A DNA stretch of 64,000 bases from Bog-532 sp963805255 (GCA_963805255.1 CAWDTK010000015.1:124001-188000); one strand, 5' to 3'; counted from the first letter of the stretch, positions 44,647 to 53,684 are shown. Notes: generated by a model from the sequence alone, not told the origin. Program-made: numbers and translations.

Positions 44647-45909
44647 TCAGAAAAACGTCTGGACCGCCTCGGTGACGGTGTAGTCGTCGTCGACCAGGTA
44701 CAGGATGCGCCATTTGTCGAAGGTCGTGCACGGGTGCGACGGGCCCAGCGCCACCAGGTCGCCGACCTCCGCGCCATGGCCCGGCGGGACGGCCATGTGC
44801 GCGTGCTGGTCGCTTACCGCGGCCATCCGCCAGCCCGCCCCGTGCAGCGGGCGGAGCTCCGCCGAGCCGCGGCGGACGTGCGCCAGCGCGACCGGGTTCC
44901 CCGAATCCTGGCCGAAGTCCCGCCGTCCGGCCGACAGGATGACGAGCTCAGGTTCCGGGACCGAGAGCACCTGGGCCCACACCTCGATCGCGGGTTCCAG
45001 ATCGGGCTGGGCCGATCCGGTGCGCGCGTGCACATCAGCCAGCGCCCGGCCGTACGCTCCCCAGTCCTGGGTCAGGTAGCAGCCGCTGCGCAGCACGACC
45101 CGGGCCGACCGCCGCAGCCGCGCCGCCATCAGCTCCTTGATGACCAGATCGAAGAAGACGCTGCCGCCCGCGGTCAGCAGCACGTCGCCGGTGTCGAACA
45201 GATCCCGCTCGTCGAGAGCCCCGGCGATGTCCACCAGGAACCCGAGGAACTCCCGCACCACCGGTTCGCGGCCGTCGTCCCGGGACTGCGCCAGCCCCTC
45301 GAAACCTTCGACGCCCACCAGGGCCAGGTGCGCGGCGCAGCCCCGGACGGTCTCGGCCACGAGCATGGCCGCCGGCACGTCGCGGACGCCGCACCGGCCG
45401 CCCGGGAGGCCGCCCTCCACGAGCACGTTCAGCCGGCGGCCCGGCCGGGCCGCCGCGACGCCGTCGGCGAGCAGCCGGACGCCGGCTACCGAGTCGACCA
45501 GGCAGTAGAACTCGAAGCCGGGATCGCGGCGCAGTTCGTCGCACACGTAGCGGATGTCCACGGCGCCGGCCAGCTGGTTGGCGTAGAAGATACGGGGCAC
45601 GCCGTGCTCCCGCGCCACCCGCACCTGGGCGCCGGTCGCGAAGGTCAGCCCCCAGGCCCCGGCGGCCAGCTGGCGCCGGAACAGGGCCGGGCTCATCGAC
45701 GTCTTGGCGTGCGGGCAGAGCAGCACGCCCGCCTCCTCGCTGAAGCGCTGAAACCGGGCCAGGTTGCGCTCCAGCCTCGCCGCGCGCAGGACGCACACCG
45801 GCAGCGGGAGGTCCTCACGTAGCACGTTCGATCCGATCGCGTGCCCTTGGCGCGCCAGCGTCGTCTCCCAGTGCCCGATCTTCCGTGAGTTGGGCGACTC
45901 ATGCTCCAC
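44647..45909 (-). CDS. Amino acid deaminase / D-serine dehydratase-like PLP enzyme
   Basis: The 420-residue protein has the alanine-racemase-type PLP barrel: the Schiff-base lysine lies in LLCPHAKTSMSP (near residue 69). The C-terminal beta-domain carries the metal-site pair GPSHPCTTFDKW (His and Cys), as in eukaryotic-type D-serine dehydratase and D-threonine aldolase relatives. These enzymes eliminate or cleave D-hydroxy amino acids. A GTG at 45909 starts it. It is divergent from the LysR gene at 46040, which probably controls it. The exact substrate is unproven. Confidence 0.88.
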   Translation of the reverse strand: MEHESPNSRKIGHWETTLARQGHAIGSNVLREDLPLPVCVLRAARLERNLARFQRFSEEAGVLLCPHAKTSMSPALFRRQLAAGAWGLTFATGAQVRVAREHGVPRIFYANQLAGAVDIRYVCDELRRDPGFEFYCLVDSVAGVRLLADGVAAARPGRRLNVLVEGGLPGGRCGVRDVPAAMLVAETVRGCAAHLALVGVEGFEGLAQSRDDGREPVVREFLGFLVDIAGALDERDLFDTGDVLLTAGGSVFFDLVIKELMAARLRRSARVVLRSGCYLTQDWGAYGRALADVHARTGSAQPDLEPAIEVWAQVLSVPEPELVILSAGRRDFGQDSGNPVALAHVRRGSAELRPLHGAGWRMAAVSDQHAHMAVPPGHGAEVGDLVALGPSHPCTTFDKWRILYLVDDDYTVTEAVQTFF

Positions 45910-46039
45910 GAACGAACGCTACTCCCGGTGGAGTACTCCGGAAGGCGTGGACCGTCCCCAGTCGTCGTGGCAGCCAGCGCGGAATAGGTCCACCATGGCT
46001 CTCATCCCGAACAAATTCGCCTCATCTATAGTCGGTAAT

Positions 46040-47110
46040 GTGCTCGACGTCACCAGGCTGCGCGTCCTGGTGGCGGTGGCCAGGCACGGATCCGTGACCG
46101 CCGCCGCCCGGGAGCTGAACTACGCGCAGCCTTCGGTGAGCCACCACCTGGCCCGGCTGGAGGCCGAGACCGGCGTCCGGCTGATCCAGCGGGCCGGGCG
46201 GGGCATCCGGCTCACCGACGCCGGGCGCCTGCTCGCCGACCGGGCGGCCGAGGTACTGGGCCGCCTGGACGCCGCGGAGAACGAGCTGGCCGCGCACGCG
46301 GGACTGAGCGCGGCGCGCGTCCGGCTCGCGGCGTTCCCCTCGGCGCTCGGCACGATCGTCCCGGTGGCGGCCGCGATGCTGCGGGCGGAGTACCCGGGGA
46401 TGGACGTCCGGCTGACCGAGGCTGAGCCACCCGAGGCCCTGCGTATGCTGCGGGCCGGCTATGTCGACGTCGCCCTCGTCTTCCGGCACGTACAGGGCCC
46501 TGCCCGGGAGGGCCCCGCGGGCCCGGCAGGCCCGGCGGGTGCGGCCGGGCTCACGGTGCCAGGAGGTCCGGAGGAGAACGGCATGCGGGGGCGCCTCGTG
46601 CTGGACGAGCCCGTTCATCTCGTGACCCGCGCCCGCCCCTCCGCCGATGGTGACTATGCTGGCGGGCCGGACGGGCGGCATTCACGCGGGCCGGAGGTCG
46701 CTGACCTCGCCCGGTACGCCGGCCGCCGGTGGATCGCGGGCTGCGACCGGTGCCGCGTGCACCTGATCACACAGTGCTCGCTGGCCGGTTTCAGCCCGAA
46801 GATCGCTTTCACCACCGACGACTACGTGGCGGCGCAGGCGCTCGTCGCGGCCGGGCTCGGCGTGGCCACGCTGCCCGACCTGGCGCTGCGGGCGGCCCGG
46901 CACCCGGCGATCCGCACCGCCGAACTGCCCGGCGCGCGGCGGCACGTATTCGCTTTGCAGTACGGTGAGCCACCCGGCTCCCCCGCCACGATCCGGCTCA
47001 CCGACGCGATCAGCGCCGCGGCCGGCGCGCTCGCCACGGTCCCCGCCCGGCCGGCCGGGACGGCCCCCCCGGCCGCGGCTGTGCACACACCCGAGGCGGT
47101 CGGGCCCTGA
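46040..47110 (+). CDS. LysR-family transcriptional regulator
   Basis: The 356-residue regulator opens with LDVTRLRVLVAVARHGSVTAAARELNYAQPSVSHHLARLEAETGVRLIQRAGRGIRLT, the LysR helix-turn-helix. An effector-binding domain follows with an Ala/Gly/Pro insertion near residues 155-175. The GTG at 46040 is preferred; an ATG at 45995 would add 15 residues. It is divergent from the amino acid deaminase gene with 130 bases between starts, the usual LysR layout for controlling its neighbour. The C-terminal 25 residues are a low-complexity tail. Confidence 0.92.
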   Translation: MLDVTRLRVLVAVARHGSVTAAARELNYAQPSVSHHLARLEAETGVRLIQRAGRGIRLTDAGRLLADRAAEVLGRLDAAENELAAHAGLSAARVRLAAFPSALGTIVPVAAAMLRAEYPGMDVRLTEAEPPEALRMLRAGYVDVALVFRHVQGPAREGPAGPAGPAGAAGLTVPGGPEENGMRGRLVLDEPVHLVTRARPSADGDYAGGPDGRHSRGPEVADLARYAGRRWIAGCDRCRVHLITQCSLAGFSPKIAFTTDDYVAAQALVAAGLGVATLPDLALRAARHPAIRTAELPGARRHVFALQYGEPPGSPATIRLTDAISAAAGALATVPARPAGTAPPAAAVHTPEAVGP

Positions 47111-47426
47111 CGGTGGATGCGCCGGCCGGAAGACCCCGGCTACAGTCGCGCCCGTGACATCGGGCGCTGCACCGCCGCCGCGAGGGCAGGCCGCGCTGCC
47201 CGGCCTGACGCCCGACCCGGATCCCGTGGGCGGGCAGCGCCGCGGGACGGTGCGCCGCGAGGGCACGGACTGGGGCCTCGCCGCCCCGTCCGGCCCACCC
47301 AAACCGGCGCCCACCTCCCCCGCGCCTGAGACCCACCCGCCCCGCTCCGGCCATTTCCGCCGGGCCGGATGCGCCGGGCGGACCCCGGGTGGCGGGAAGG
47401 CGGCGCTCGTCTGGTCAGATGGGCGC
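47111..47426. other. Gap upstream of the PHP hydrolase
   Basis: The frame of the PHP gene stays open through this stretch from a GTG at 47154, but the translation is Pro/Gly/Arg-rich and unlike the family N-terminus. It is more likely leader DNA. No repeat or hairpin was identified. Confidence 0.4.
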
Positions 47427-48641
47427 ATGGCGCACACCACGCGGCACGCGGGACGCGGGACCCTCGAGGATCAGTTCGCCTCGCCGTGGCATTACCTTCC
47501 GGTCGAGGTGCCGCCGGGGACCTGGGCCCTACGCGTGACGCTCAGCTACGACCGGACGGCCGGGGCGCTGGATCTCGGCTGCCTCGGGCCCAATGGCTTC
47601 CGCGGCTGGTCCGGCGGGGCGCGGGACGGCTACATCATCGCCGTCGATGAGGCCACGCCTGGCTATCTTCATGGCGAGCTGGAACCGGGACGGTGGCAGG
47701 TGATCATCGGCCTGTACCGCGTGCCACCTGGTGGCCTCTCCTTTGAGCTGACGGCGGACGTCATCCAGACCCGGAGCAGACTGCCCGGGCCGCCGCCGGA
47801 GGCGCCCCCGGTGCCGGAACGCCCGCCCCGCCGGAGCCTCCCGGCCAGCGACGGCCGGCGCTGGCTCGCCGGGGACCTGCACACGCACACGGTGCATTCC
47901 GATGGCGCGCTCACCGTCGATGAGCTGGCTCGCTTCGCAACGGAAAGCGGGCTGGACTTCATCGCCGTCACCGACCACAACACGGTCAGCCACCACCGGG
48001 AGCTTCCCCCGGCCGCCCGCCGCTACGGCATCACCCTGATCCCCGGTCAGGAGGTGACCACGAGCGAGGGGCACGCCGGTGCGCTGGGCGACGTCGGCTG
48101 GGTGGACTTCCGCCTGCCGGCGGCCGAGTGGCTGAAGGTCACCCGGGACCGGGGCGGCCTGCTGTCCGTCAACCACCCGATCGCGGGCCCGGTGAGCTGG
48201 ATGCACGCTATGCCGGAACGGCCCCCGCTGGTGGAGGTGTGGCACTGGAGCTGGCTCGACCAGAGCTGGACGACGCCACTGTCCTGGTGGCGCGCGTGGG
48301 ACCCGTGCGCCGTCCCGGTAGGCGGCAGCGACTGGCACCGGGCGGGGTCGGACGCGCCGCCGGGCACCCCTACCACCTGGGTGGAGTCCAGCACCGACGA
48401 CCCGGCCAGCATCCTGGCGAGCATCGGGGCCGGCCGGGTCGCGATCTCGGCGCACCGGAACGGTCCCGTGCTGCTGCGCACCGGCGGCGAGATCGTCGCG
48501 GTGGACGCCGACGGGGCCACGCTCGCCGGGCCTGAGGGACCCTGCGCGCGGGTACGTGGCGACCTCGCGCGGTTCCGCGATGCGGCCGGGTGCCACCGCC
48601 TGCTGAGCGGGACGGGGGCAACTCTCGCCCTGACCCCCTGA
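47427..48641 (+). CDS. CehA/McbA-family metallohydrolase (PHP domain)
   Basis: The 404-residue protein has an N-terminal beta-sandwich domain (about residues 1-130) and a PHP domain. Metal ligands lie in GDLHTHTVHSDG (near residue 151), VTDHN, IPGQEVTT, SVNHP and the late VGGSDWHRAG. CehA-type PHP proteins hydrolyse phosphoesters or carbamates; the natural substrate here is unknown. The ATG at 47427 opens the family-like MAHTTRHAGRGTLEDQF. The stop lies inside an 8-bp tandem repeat. Confidence 0.88.
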   Translation: MAHTTRHAGRGTLEDQFASPWHYLPVEVPPGTWALRVTLSYDRTAGALDLGCLGPNGFRGWSGGARDGYIIAVDEATPGYLHGELEPGRWQVIIGLYRVPPGGLSFELTADVIQTRSRLPGPPPEAPPVPERPPRRSLPASDGRRWLAGDLHTHTVHSDGALTVDELARFATESGLDFIAVTDHNTVSHHRELPPAARRYGITLIPGQEVTTSEGHAGALGDVGWVDFRLPAAEWLKVTRDRGGLLSVNHPIAGPVSWMHAMPERPPLVEVWHWSWLDQSWTTPLSWWRAWDPCAVPVGGSDWHRAGSDAPPGTPTTWVESSTDDPASILASIGAGRVAISAHRNGPVLLRTGGEIVAVDADGATLAGPEGPCARVRGDLARFRDAAGCHRLLSGTGATLALTP

Positions 48642-48681
48642 CCCCCTGACCCCCTGACCCCCGACCCCCTGACCCCCTGAC
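48631..48681. repeat. 8-bp tandem repeat, about six copies
   Basis: TGACCCCC repeats overlap the stop of the PHP gene. Each unit carries a TGA, so read-through in one frame would meet stops repeatedly. Confidence 0.9.
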
Positions 48682-48723
48682 ACCGCTCGCCCTGACGGGC
48701 CGACAACCGGACCCGGACGTGCA

Positions 48724-48758
48724 AAGGTCCCGCACCTCGGATTCTGGCGCGGGACCTT
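48724..48758. terminator. Hairpin before the P-loop kinase gene
   Basis: AAGGTCCCGC pairs perfectly with GCGGGACCTT around a 15-base loop. It lies between the PHP gene and the kinase gene, 26 bases before the latter's ATG, so it may terminate upstream transcripts or act in the leader. Confidence 0.65.
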
Positions 48759-48783
48759 CACTTGCCCCGGAGGCCAGAGGACC

Positions 48784-49443
48784 ATGCGAATTGACGAACT
48801 CATCGACCGGGCGCGCGCTCTGACCGAGACGGGCTCACGGCGCATTCTGGGCATCGCCGGTGCACCTGGTGCCGGGAAGAGCACCCTGGCCGCTCTGGTC
48901 GCCACGCACCTGAACGGCGCCGCCGTCGAGGTGCCCATGGATGGGCTGCATCTCGCCGACGTGGAACTGTCCCGGCTCGGCCGGCTCGGCCGGAAGGGTG
49001 CCCCCGACACCTTCGACGCCTACGGCTACGTGGCCCTGCTGCGGCGGCTGCGCGCCGCCGAGCCCGGCGAGATCGTGTACGCACCCGCGTTCGAGCGAAC
49101 CATCGAGCAGCCGGTGGCCGGAAGCATCCCGGCCGACCCCTCCATCCCGCTGATCATCACCGAAGGTAACTACCTGCTCCTGCCCGATCCGCCGTGGAAC
49201 CGGATCAAGCCGCTGCTGGACGAGACGTGGTTCATCGAGATCGACGACGCCGTCCGGCTGGAACGGCTCATCCGCCGGCACATCGCCTTCGGGAAGGCAC
49301 CCGACGCCGCCGCCCGGTGGGCCGGTAGCTCCGATGAGACGAACGCCCGGCTGATCGCCGGCAGCCGCGGCCGCGCCGACCTGATCGTGACCGCCGACGT
49401 ATTCGACGGGGATTTCCGGTCGTTAGGGTACGCAGGAAAATAA
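48784..49443 (+). CDS. P-loop nucleoside/nucleotide kinase-family protein
   Basis: The 219-residue kinase has Walker A GIAGAPGAGKSTLAALV (near residue 23), the acceptor region VPMDGLHLADVELSRLGRLGRKGAPDTFDAYGY, and LIITEGNYLLLPDPPWNRIKPLLDETWFIEID, a hallmark of the uridine kinase/PanK-like group often called YggC or FrmK-type. The LID-like RRHIAFGKAPDAA is near the end. The substrate may be a nucleoside or sugar; family members are often poorly defined. It is convergent with the PfkB gene at 49525. The ATG follows an AGGCCAGAGG stretch. Confidence 0.88.
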   Translation: MRIDELIDRARALTETGSRRILGIAGAPGAGKSTLAALVATHLNGAAVEVPMDGLHLADVELSRLGRLGRKGAPDTFDAYGYVALLRRLRAAEPGEIVYAPAFERTIEQPVAGSIPADPSIPLIITEGNYLLLPDPPWNRIKPLLDETWFIEIDDAVRLERLIRRHIAFGKAPDAAARWAGSSDETNARLIAGSRGRADLIVTADVFDGDFRSLGYAGK

Positions 49444-49524
49444 ACCGTGGACTCCTTGGCCCAAACCCCCAGGCCATCGCTCTGGCGGGCCGCCGAAACC
49501 TACGGGTTATTCCTCTGCGAGCCC

Positions 49525-50919
49525 TTAGCCGACGGTCTCCACCGTCACGCCGTCGACCAGCCGCTCGTATACGGCGAGATTGACGTCTCCCGAGGGGTCC
49601 GCGGCGGCGGCGGCGGCGACCGCGTGCCGGAGCAGATCCGGCCAGGACCAGCCAAGCAGCAGACCGGGCACGAGGCCCGCGACGAGCGCGCCCAGCGATC
49701 CCGGTACCGCGCCGTCCGGGTCGCCCGTCCCGGTACCGGCCAGATCGCCGGTTCCCGGGCTGGCCGGGTCCCCGGTTCCCGGGCTGGCCAGATCGCCGGT
49801 TCCCGGGCTGGCCGGGTCCCCGGTTCCCGGGCTGGCCAGATCGCCGGTTCCCGGGCTGGCCGGGTCCCCCGTTCCCGGGCTGGCCGGGTCCCCCGTTCCC
49901 GGGCTGGCCGGGTCCCCCGTTTCCGGGCTGGCCGGGTCCCCCGTTCCCGGGCTGGCCGGGTCCCCCGTTCCCGGGCTGGCCGGGTCCCCCGTTCCCGGGC
50001 TGGCCGGGTCCCCCGTTCCCGGGCTGGCCGGGTCCCCCGTTCCCGGGCTGGCCGGGTCCCCCGTTCCCGGGCTGGCCGGGTCCCCCGTTCCCGGGCTGGC
50101 CGGGTTCCCGGTTCCCGGGCCGCCGGTTCCCGGGCTGGCCAGCGAGGCATTCCACCGGCCGGCCTTCGTGACGACCCTGACCCGGCCACCCGACGGGATC
50201 GCCACGGCCGACGCCCCGAGCCGCAGCAGCGCTTCACGGCTCGCGAGAGGCTCGCCGCCGTAAGCCGCCGGGGCGCCTTCGGTTTCGCCGGCTCCATAGG
50301 CTCCATCGGCTCGTCCGGCTTGTGAACCGTCCGGCCGGCTCACCACGTCATCGGCGGTATCGGGAACCACCAGGTCGAGGTCGGGGCGGCGCGAGGCAGC
50401 GTAGCGGAGGGCGCTGCCACCGGCGTTGAGGATCACGGGAACGCCGGCCTCGGCCGCATAGGTGGCCAGTGACCCGTAGATCTCCGGCGGCAGTCCCGCG
50501 GGCAGCGTCCCGCACAGAACGACCGCCGTCGCGTCGGCGAGCATCCGCCGGTAGTCAGCGGCGAATCGGCCCAGCTCCTCGGTTGTCACGTACGGCCCGG
50601 GCTCGCGGAGCCGCATCGTGCGCCCCGACGCGGTATCGGTGACCTCCAGTACCCGGCGTGACTCGCGGCCGATTCCGGTGAACGCGACCGGAATTCCGGA
50701 CCGGCCCAGGTCCTCTCTGATCAGCTCACCGGTCGCGCCGCCGGCCAGTCCCGCCGCCAGCACCTCATGGCCGAACGTGTGCAGCACCCGGGCCACCGCC
50801 ACGCCACGACCGCCCGCGCGATGCCGGACCCGGGAGACATCACGCGTCGACTGCCACGACAGACCGTCCGCCTCATAGCTGACGTCCAGCGCGGCGTTGA
50901 GCGTGACGGTAACGATCAC
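49525..50919 (-). CDS. PfkB-family sugar kinase (1-phosphofructokinase-like) with a minisatellite in the active-site loop
   Basis: The 464-residue frame begins MIVTVTLNAALDVSYEADGL and has the GGRGVAVARVLHTFGHEV sugar-binding motif. The expected ATP-phase motif (N..G[AT]GD..vAG) is displaced. The region just before it is expanded into about 16 copies of an 8-residue unit ASPGTGDP, encoded by a 24-bp tandem repeat. After the array comes DGAVPGSLGALVAGLVPGLLLGW; the catalytic Asp seen in GAGD-ALVAGL of relatives is absent at that spot, though each repeat unit holds its own GTGD. Normal family members have about 310-330 residues. Activity is therefore uncertain. The start at 50919 is well supported. 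Confidence 0.85.
   Translation of the reverse strand: MIVTVTLNAALDVSYEADGLSWQSTRDVSRVRHRAGGRGVAVARVLHTFGHEVLAAGLAGGATGELIREDLGRSGIPVAFTGIGRESRRVLEVTDTASGRTMRLREPGPYVTTEELGRFAADYRRMLADATAVVLCGTLPAGLPPEIYGSLATYAAEAGVPVILNAGGSALRYAASRRPDLDLVVPDTADDVVSRPDGSQAGRADGAYGAGETEGAPAAYGGEPLASREALLRLGASAVAIPSGGRVRVVTKAGRWNASLASPGTGGPGTGNPASPGTGDPASPGTGDPASPGTGDPASPGTGDPASPGTGDPASPGTGDPASPGTGDPASPETGDPASPGTGDPASPGTGDPASPGTGDLASPGTGDPASPGTGDLASPGTGDPASPGTGDLAGTGTGDPDGAVPGSLGALVAGLVPGLLLGWSWPDLLRHAVAAAAAADPSGDVNLAVYERLVDGVTVETVG
49742..50127. repeat. 24-bp minisatellite, about 16 copies, in the PfkB-like kinase gene
   Basis: Units read TTCCCGGGCTGGCCGGGTCC plus four bases on the plus strand. One unit reads ETGD instead of GTGD, and several units swap P for L. 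All units keep the frame. The array would be expected to vary in length between strains. Confidence 0.95.
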
Positions 50920-51028
50920 AAATGGTCCTCACGGTCTTGCGCACGCCAGCGGCAGTCTCCCGGTCGTGAAACGTGGTTCGCGTGCCGTTCGGCATCCTAT
51001 GCGGCGCCGCTGATGAGGCCGGCGAGGG

Positions 51029-51604
51029 TCAGGACGCGGCGCGGCGGAAACAGCCGGCCAGGTGGTCGTCGACGATGCCGCACGCCTGCATGGTCGCGTA
51101 CGCGGTGCGGGGGCCGGTGAACGTGAAGCCGTGCTGGCGAAGCTCAGCGGACAGCGCCTTCGACGCAAGTGTCTGGGCCGGGATGTCCGCCGTCGTCCGC
51201 GGTGCCGGGACCGGCTCGCCGGCATACTTCCAGACCAGTTCGCTCAGGCCGCCGGGCACGTCGAGGGCGGCGCGGGCGTTCGCGATCGCGGCGGTGATCT
51301 TCGCGCGGTTCCTGATGATGCCGGCGTCCGCGAGCAGCCGCTGAACATCCTTGTCGCCGAAGCTGGCTACCGAGGCAATGTCGAACCGGGCGAACGCGGC
51401 GCGGAAGTTCCCGCGCTTGCGGAGAATCGTCAGCCAGGACAACCCGGACTGGAACGCCTCCAGGCAGAGCCGCTCGAAGATCGCTTGATCGCCGTGCAGC
51501 GGCCGGCCCCATTCGTCGTCGTGATAGGCGACGTATTCGGGAGCGCTGAGACCCCAGGGACAGCGCAGCCGCCCATCCGGGCCGGGTACCACACCGTCAC
51601 TCAC
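51029..51604 (-). CDS. tag: DNA-3-methyladenine glycosylase I
   Basis: TAG removes 3-methyladenine from alkylated DNA. The 191-residue protein has LRCPWGLSAPEYVAYHDDEWGRPLHGDQAIFERLCLEAFQSGLSWLTILRKR, containing the zinc Cys, the base-recognition Tyr/Trp region and the helix-hairpin-helix start. The C-terminal zinc pair is DDHLAGC (His and Cys, four apart). The GTG at 51604 is the natural start; the open frame upstream belongs to repeat sequence of the neighbouring gene, whose stop overlaps tag by 8 bases. Confidence 0.95.
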   Translation of the reverse strand: MSDGVVPGPDGRLRCPWGLSAPEYVAYHDDEWGRPLHGDQAIFERLCLEAFQSGLSWLTILRKRGNFRAAFARFDIASVASFGDKDVQRLLADAGIIRNRAKITAAIANARAALDVPGGLSELVWKYAGEPVPAPRTTADIPAQTLASKALSAELRQHGFTFTGPRTAYATMQACGIVDDHLAGCFRRAAS

Positions 51605-52806
51605 GGTCTTGCTCCGCCCGGGCCGTCTGACGCGCTTCCTCGTAGTGCGGGGGGGCGGGGACTTCCGCCCACTGGTCAGCGGAGACTGGCCCGGTCGCAT
51701 CCTGGCCGGGCGTGTCCCCGCTGGGCGTGTCCTGGCCGGGCGTGTCCCCGCTGGGCGTGTCCTGGCCGGCCGCGTCCCCGCCGGGCGTGTCCTGGCCGGC
51801 CGCGTCCCCGCCGGGCGTGTCCTCCTGGCCGGCCGCGTCCCCGCCGGGCGTGTCCTGGCCGGCCGCGTCCCCGCCGGGCGTGTCCTCCTGGCCGGCCGCG
51901 TCCCCGCCGGGCGTGTCCTGGCCGGCCGCGTCCCCGCCGGGCGTGTCCTCCTGGCCGGCCGCGTCCCCGCCGGGCGTGTCCTCCTGGCCGGCCGCGTCCC
52001 CGCCGGGCCTGTCCTGGCCGGCCGCGTCCTGGGCCGCCAGACTTTGCTCCTGGAGGCGGCTGGCTTTCGCTCGCTGGTGCGCGGCACCCCAGACCAGCGT
52101 CTGGTGCGGCTCGTCCCAGCTGGCCTGGCCATCGGGGTCATCCCAGGCCGGGTGCCATCCGGCCTCGTGAGAGAGCGCCTCATGAGCGGCCGCTTCCGGG
52201 GCGTTGGTCCAGGGCTCGGCCGTCCGGGGCTCGGCCATCTCCGGTTCAGCCGACTGGGGCCGGGCCGACTGGGGCCCGGCCGACTGGGGCCCGGCCGGGC
52301 TCTGGTTCAGCCCGCTGGGGCCCGGCCGGCTCTGGTTCAGCCCGCTGGGGCCCGGCCGGCTCTGGTTCAGCCCGCTGGGGCCCGGCCGTCTGGGCGCCCG
52401 TGGCCGCCCTGTCTTCGTCCAGGGGCCACACCGGCTGGGTCGACCCGGGTTCCTGCTCCGGCCCTTCCGCCGCCACGGCCGGCCCCTTGGTGCCGGACCG
52501 GCGGGTCCAGTCCTGTGAGAGTTCCGCACGCAGGTCGGAGACTTCCTGCTGCAGTGCCGAGATCCTGATGTCCCGCTCGGTCACGGCCCGTGCGATGGTC
52601 TCCAGTGCCTTATCGGTGACGCGCATGTTGTAGCCCCACGCGGCAGAGGGCGGCCGCAGTAGCGCGATGTCGGCCGCGGTGACTGGGCCAAGGTCGAGGG
52701 GCGGATAGTCGGGGTACTCCGGGGCCATCTCCCCGCCGCGGCCTGACGCCACGACAACGACACCGGCCAGGATGACGATCGCGGCCACCAGCATGAGCAC
52801 AGGCAC
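51597..52806 (-). CDS. DivIVA-like membrane protein with repeats, apparently frameshifted at 52297-52299
   Basis: From a GTG at 52806 the protein has one membrane helix (VPVLMLVAAIVILAGVVVVAS) and a DivIVA-like region (TAADIALLRPPSAAWGYNMRVTDKALETIARAVTERDIRISALQQEVSDLRAELS). A 30-bp repeat follows. In the first frame it would end at 52246, but the other frame carries a plausible coding continuation (WTNAPEAAAHEALSHEAGWHPAWDDPDGQASWDEPHQTLVWG) and a second repeat, ending at 51597. Two units of the 30-bp repeat read GGCCGGCTCTGG while the first reads GGCCGGGCTCTGG. Dropping one G at 52297-52299 joins the frames. Confidence 0.7.
51695..52030. repeat. 24/27-bp tandem repeats encoding an acidic Gly/Asp/Gln tail
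   Basis: More than ten units of a 24- or 27-bp repeat (encoded AAGQEDTPGGD / AAGQDTPGGD) form the C-terminus of the DivIVA-like protein. The length variants keep the frame. Confidence 0.92.
52281..52385. repeat. 30-bp tandem repeat at the frameshift in the DivIVA-like gene
   Basis: Three 30-bp units (core CTCTGGTTCAGCCCGCTGGG). The first unit has one extra G (52297-52299) compared with the others, which explains the change of reading frame. Confidence 0.9.
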
Positions 52807-52910
52807 GATATGAATCGTGCCATGCCCGGTGCGCGGAGTGGCAATTAAGAGGCGTTCGCCGCGCTGCGGCGCTCGGCTCCACTGGCCGCCAGGGGGCACG
52901 CCGCCGCAGG

Positions 52911-53684
52911 TCAGACGTCGAGGTCGCGGACGAGGCCCTGGTGATTGTGCGCTTCGGTGATGATGCGGACCACCTCGTCGGGGTCGTTGGCCATGTGCAG
53001 CAGGTCCAGGTCGATGGACGACACGTTTCCGGCGGCGCACATCGTGGTCTTCAGCCAGGACAGCAGCCCTGACCAGTAGGAACTGCCAACAAGCACGATC
53101 GGGAACTTGGTGATCTTGCCGGTCTGGACCAGCGTGAGCGCCTCGAACAGCTCGTCCATCGTGCCGAAGCCGCCGGGCAGCACCACGAACGCTTGCGAGT
53201 ACTTCACGAACACCGTCTTACGGACGAAGAAGTAACGGAACTCCAGGCCGATGTTGACGTACTGATTGAGCCCGAGCTCGAGCGGCAGCTCGATGCCCAG
53301 CCCGACCGACACGCCGCCGACCCCCGCCGCACCCTTATTGGCGGCCTCCATGATCCCCGGGCCGCCGCCGGTGATGATCGCGTAGCCGGCTTTGGCCAGG
53401 CCCGCGGCGATGCTCTCGGCGAGCCCGTATTCGGGACTGGTGCGCGGCGCCCGGGCCGAGCCGAAGATGGACACGGCGATCCCCAGCTCCGCGAGCAGGC
53501 CGAACCCCTCGACAAACTCGGCCTGGATGCGCATGACCCGCCAGGGGTCGGTGTGCACCCAGTCGGCCGGACCCCGCCGGTCAAGCAGCCGCTGATCCGT
53601 CGTCGTCGCCGGGATCTGCTTGCCCCGGAGGGTGGCTGGCCCCTGCCGGCGCTCCCGCCGGCTGGAATCGGAATTCACGCTCAT
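52911..53684 (-). CDS. LOG/TIGR00730-family Rossmann-fold protein
   Basis: The 257-residue protein belongs to the LOG (lonely guy)/TIGR00730 family of nucleotide 5'-monophosphate phosphoribohydrolases. Motifs are AITGGGPGIMEAANKGA and LPGGFGTMDELFEALTLVQ (PGGxGTxxE). It may make cytokinin-like bases or recycle nucleotides. The ATG at 53684 has GGGGGGACG upstream. In many actinobacteria this gene sits beside dapE; here it lies downstream of dapD and the dapE copy is 35 kb away. Confidence 0.92.
   Translation of the reverse strand: MSVNSDSSRRERRQGPATLRGKQIPATTTDQRLLDRRGPADWVHTDPWRVMRIQAEFVEGFGLLAELGIAVSIFGSARAPRTSPEYGLAESIAAGLAKAGYAIITGGGPGIMEAANKGAAGVGGVSVGLGIELPLELGLNQYVNIGLEFRYFFVRKTVFVKYSQAFVVLPGGFGTMDELFEALTLVQTGKITKFPIVLVGSSYWSGLLSWLKTTMCAAGNVSSIDLDLLHMANDPDEVVRIITEAHNHQGLVRDLDV

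Noticed and set aside
46965..47426. A longer N-terminus for the PHP hydrolase starting within or after the LysR gene
   Set aside because: The added residues are Pro/Arg/Gly-rich noise and overlap the LysR 3' end; the family N-terminus begins at 47427.
49447..50325. Long plus-strand frames across the PfkB minisatellite
   Set aside because: They are translations of the 24-bp repeat in other frames; the PfkB frame has the family motifs.
51605..52183. A long N-terminal extension of the tag gene
   Set aside because: The extension translates the repeat of the neighbouring DivIVA-like gene in another frame; GTG 51604 gives the normal family length.
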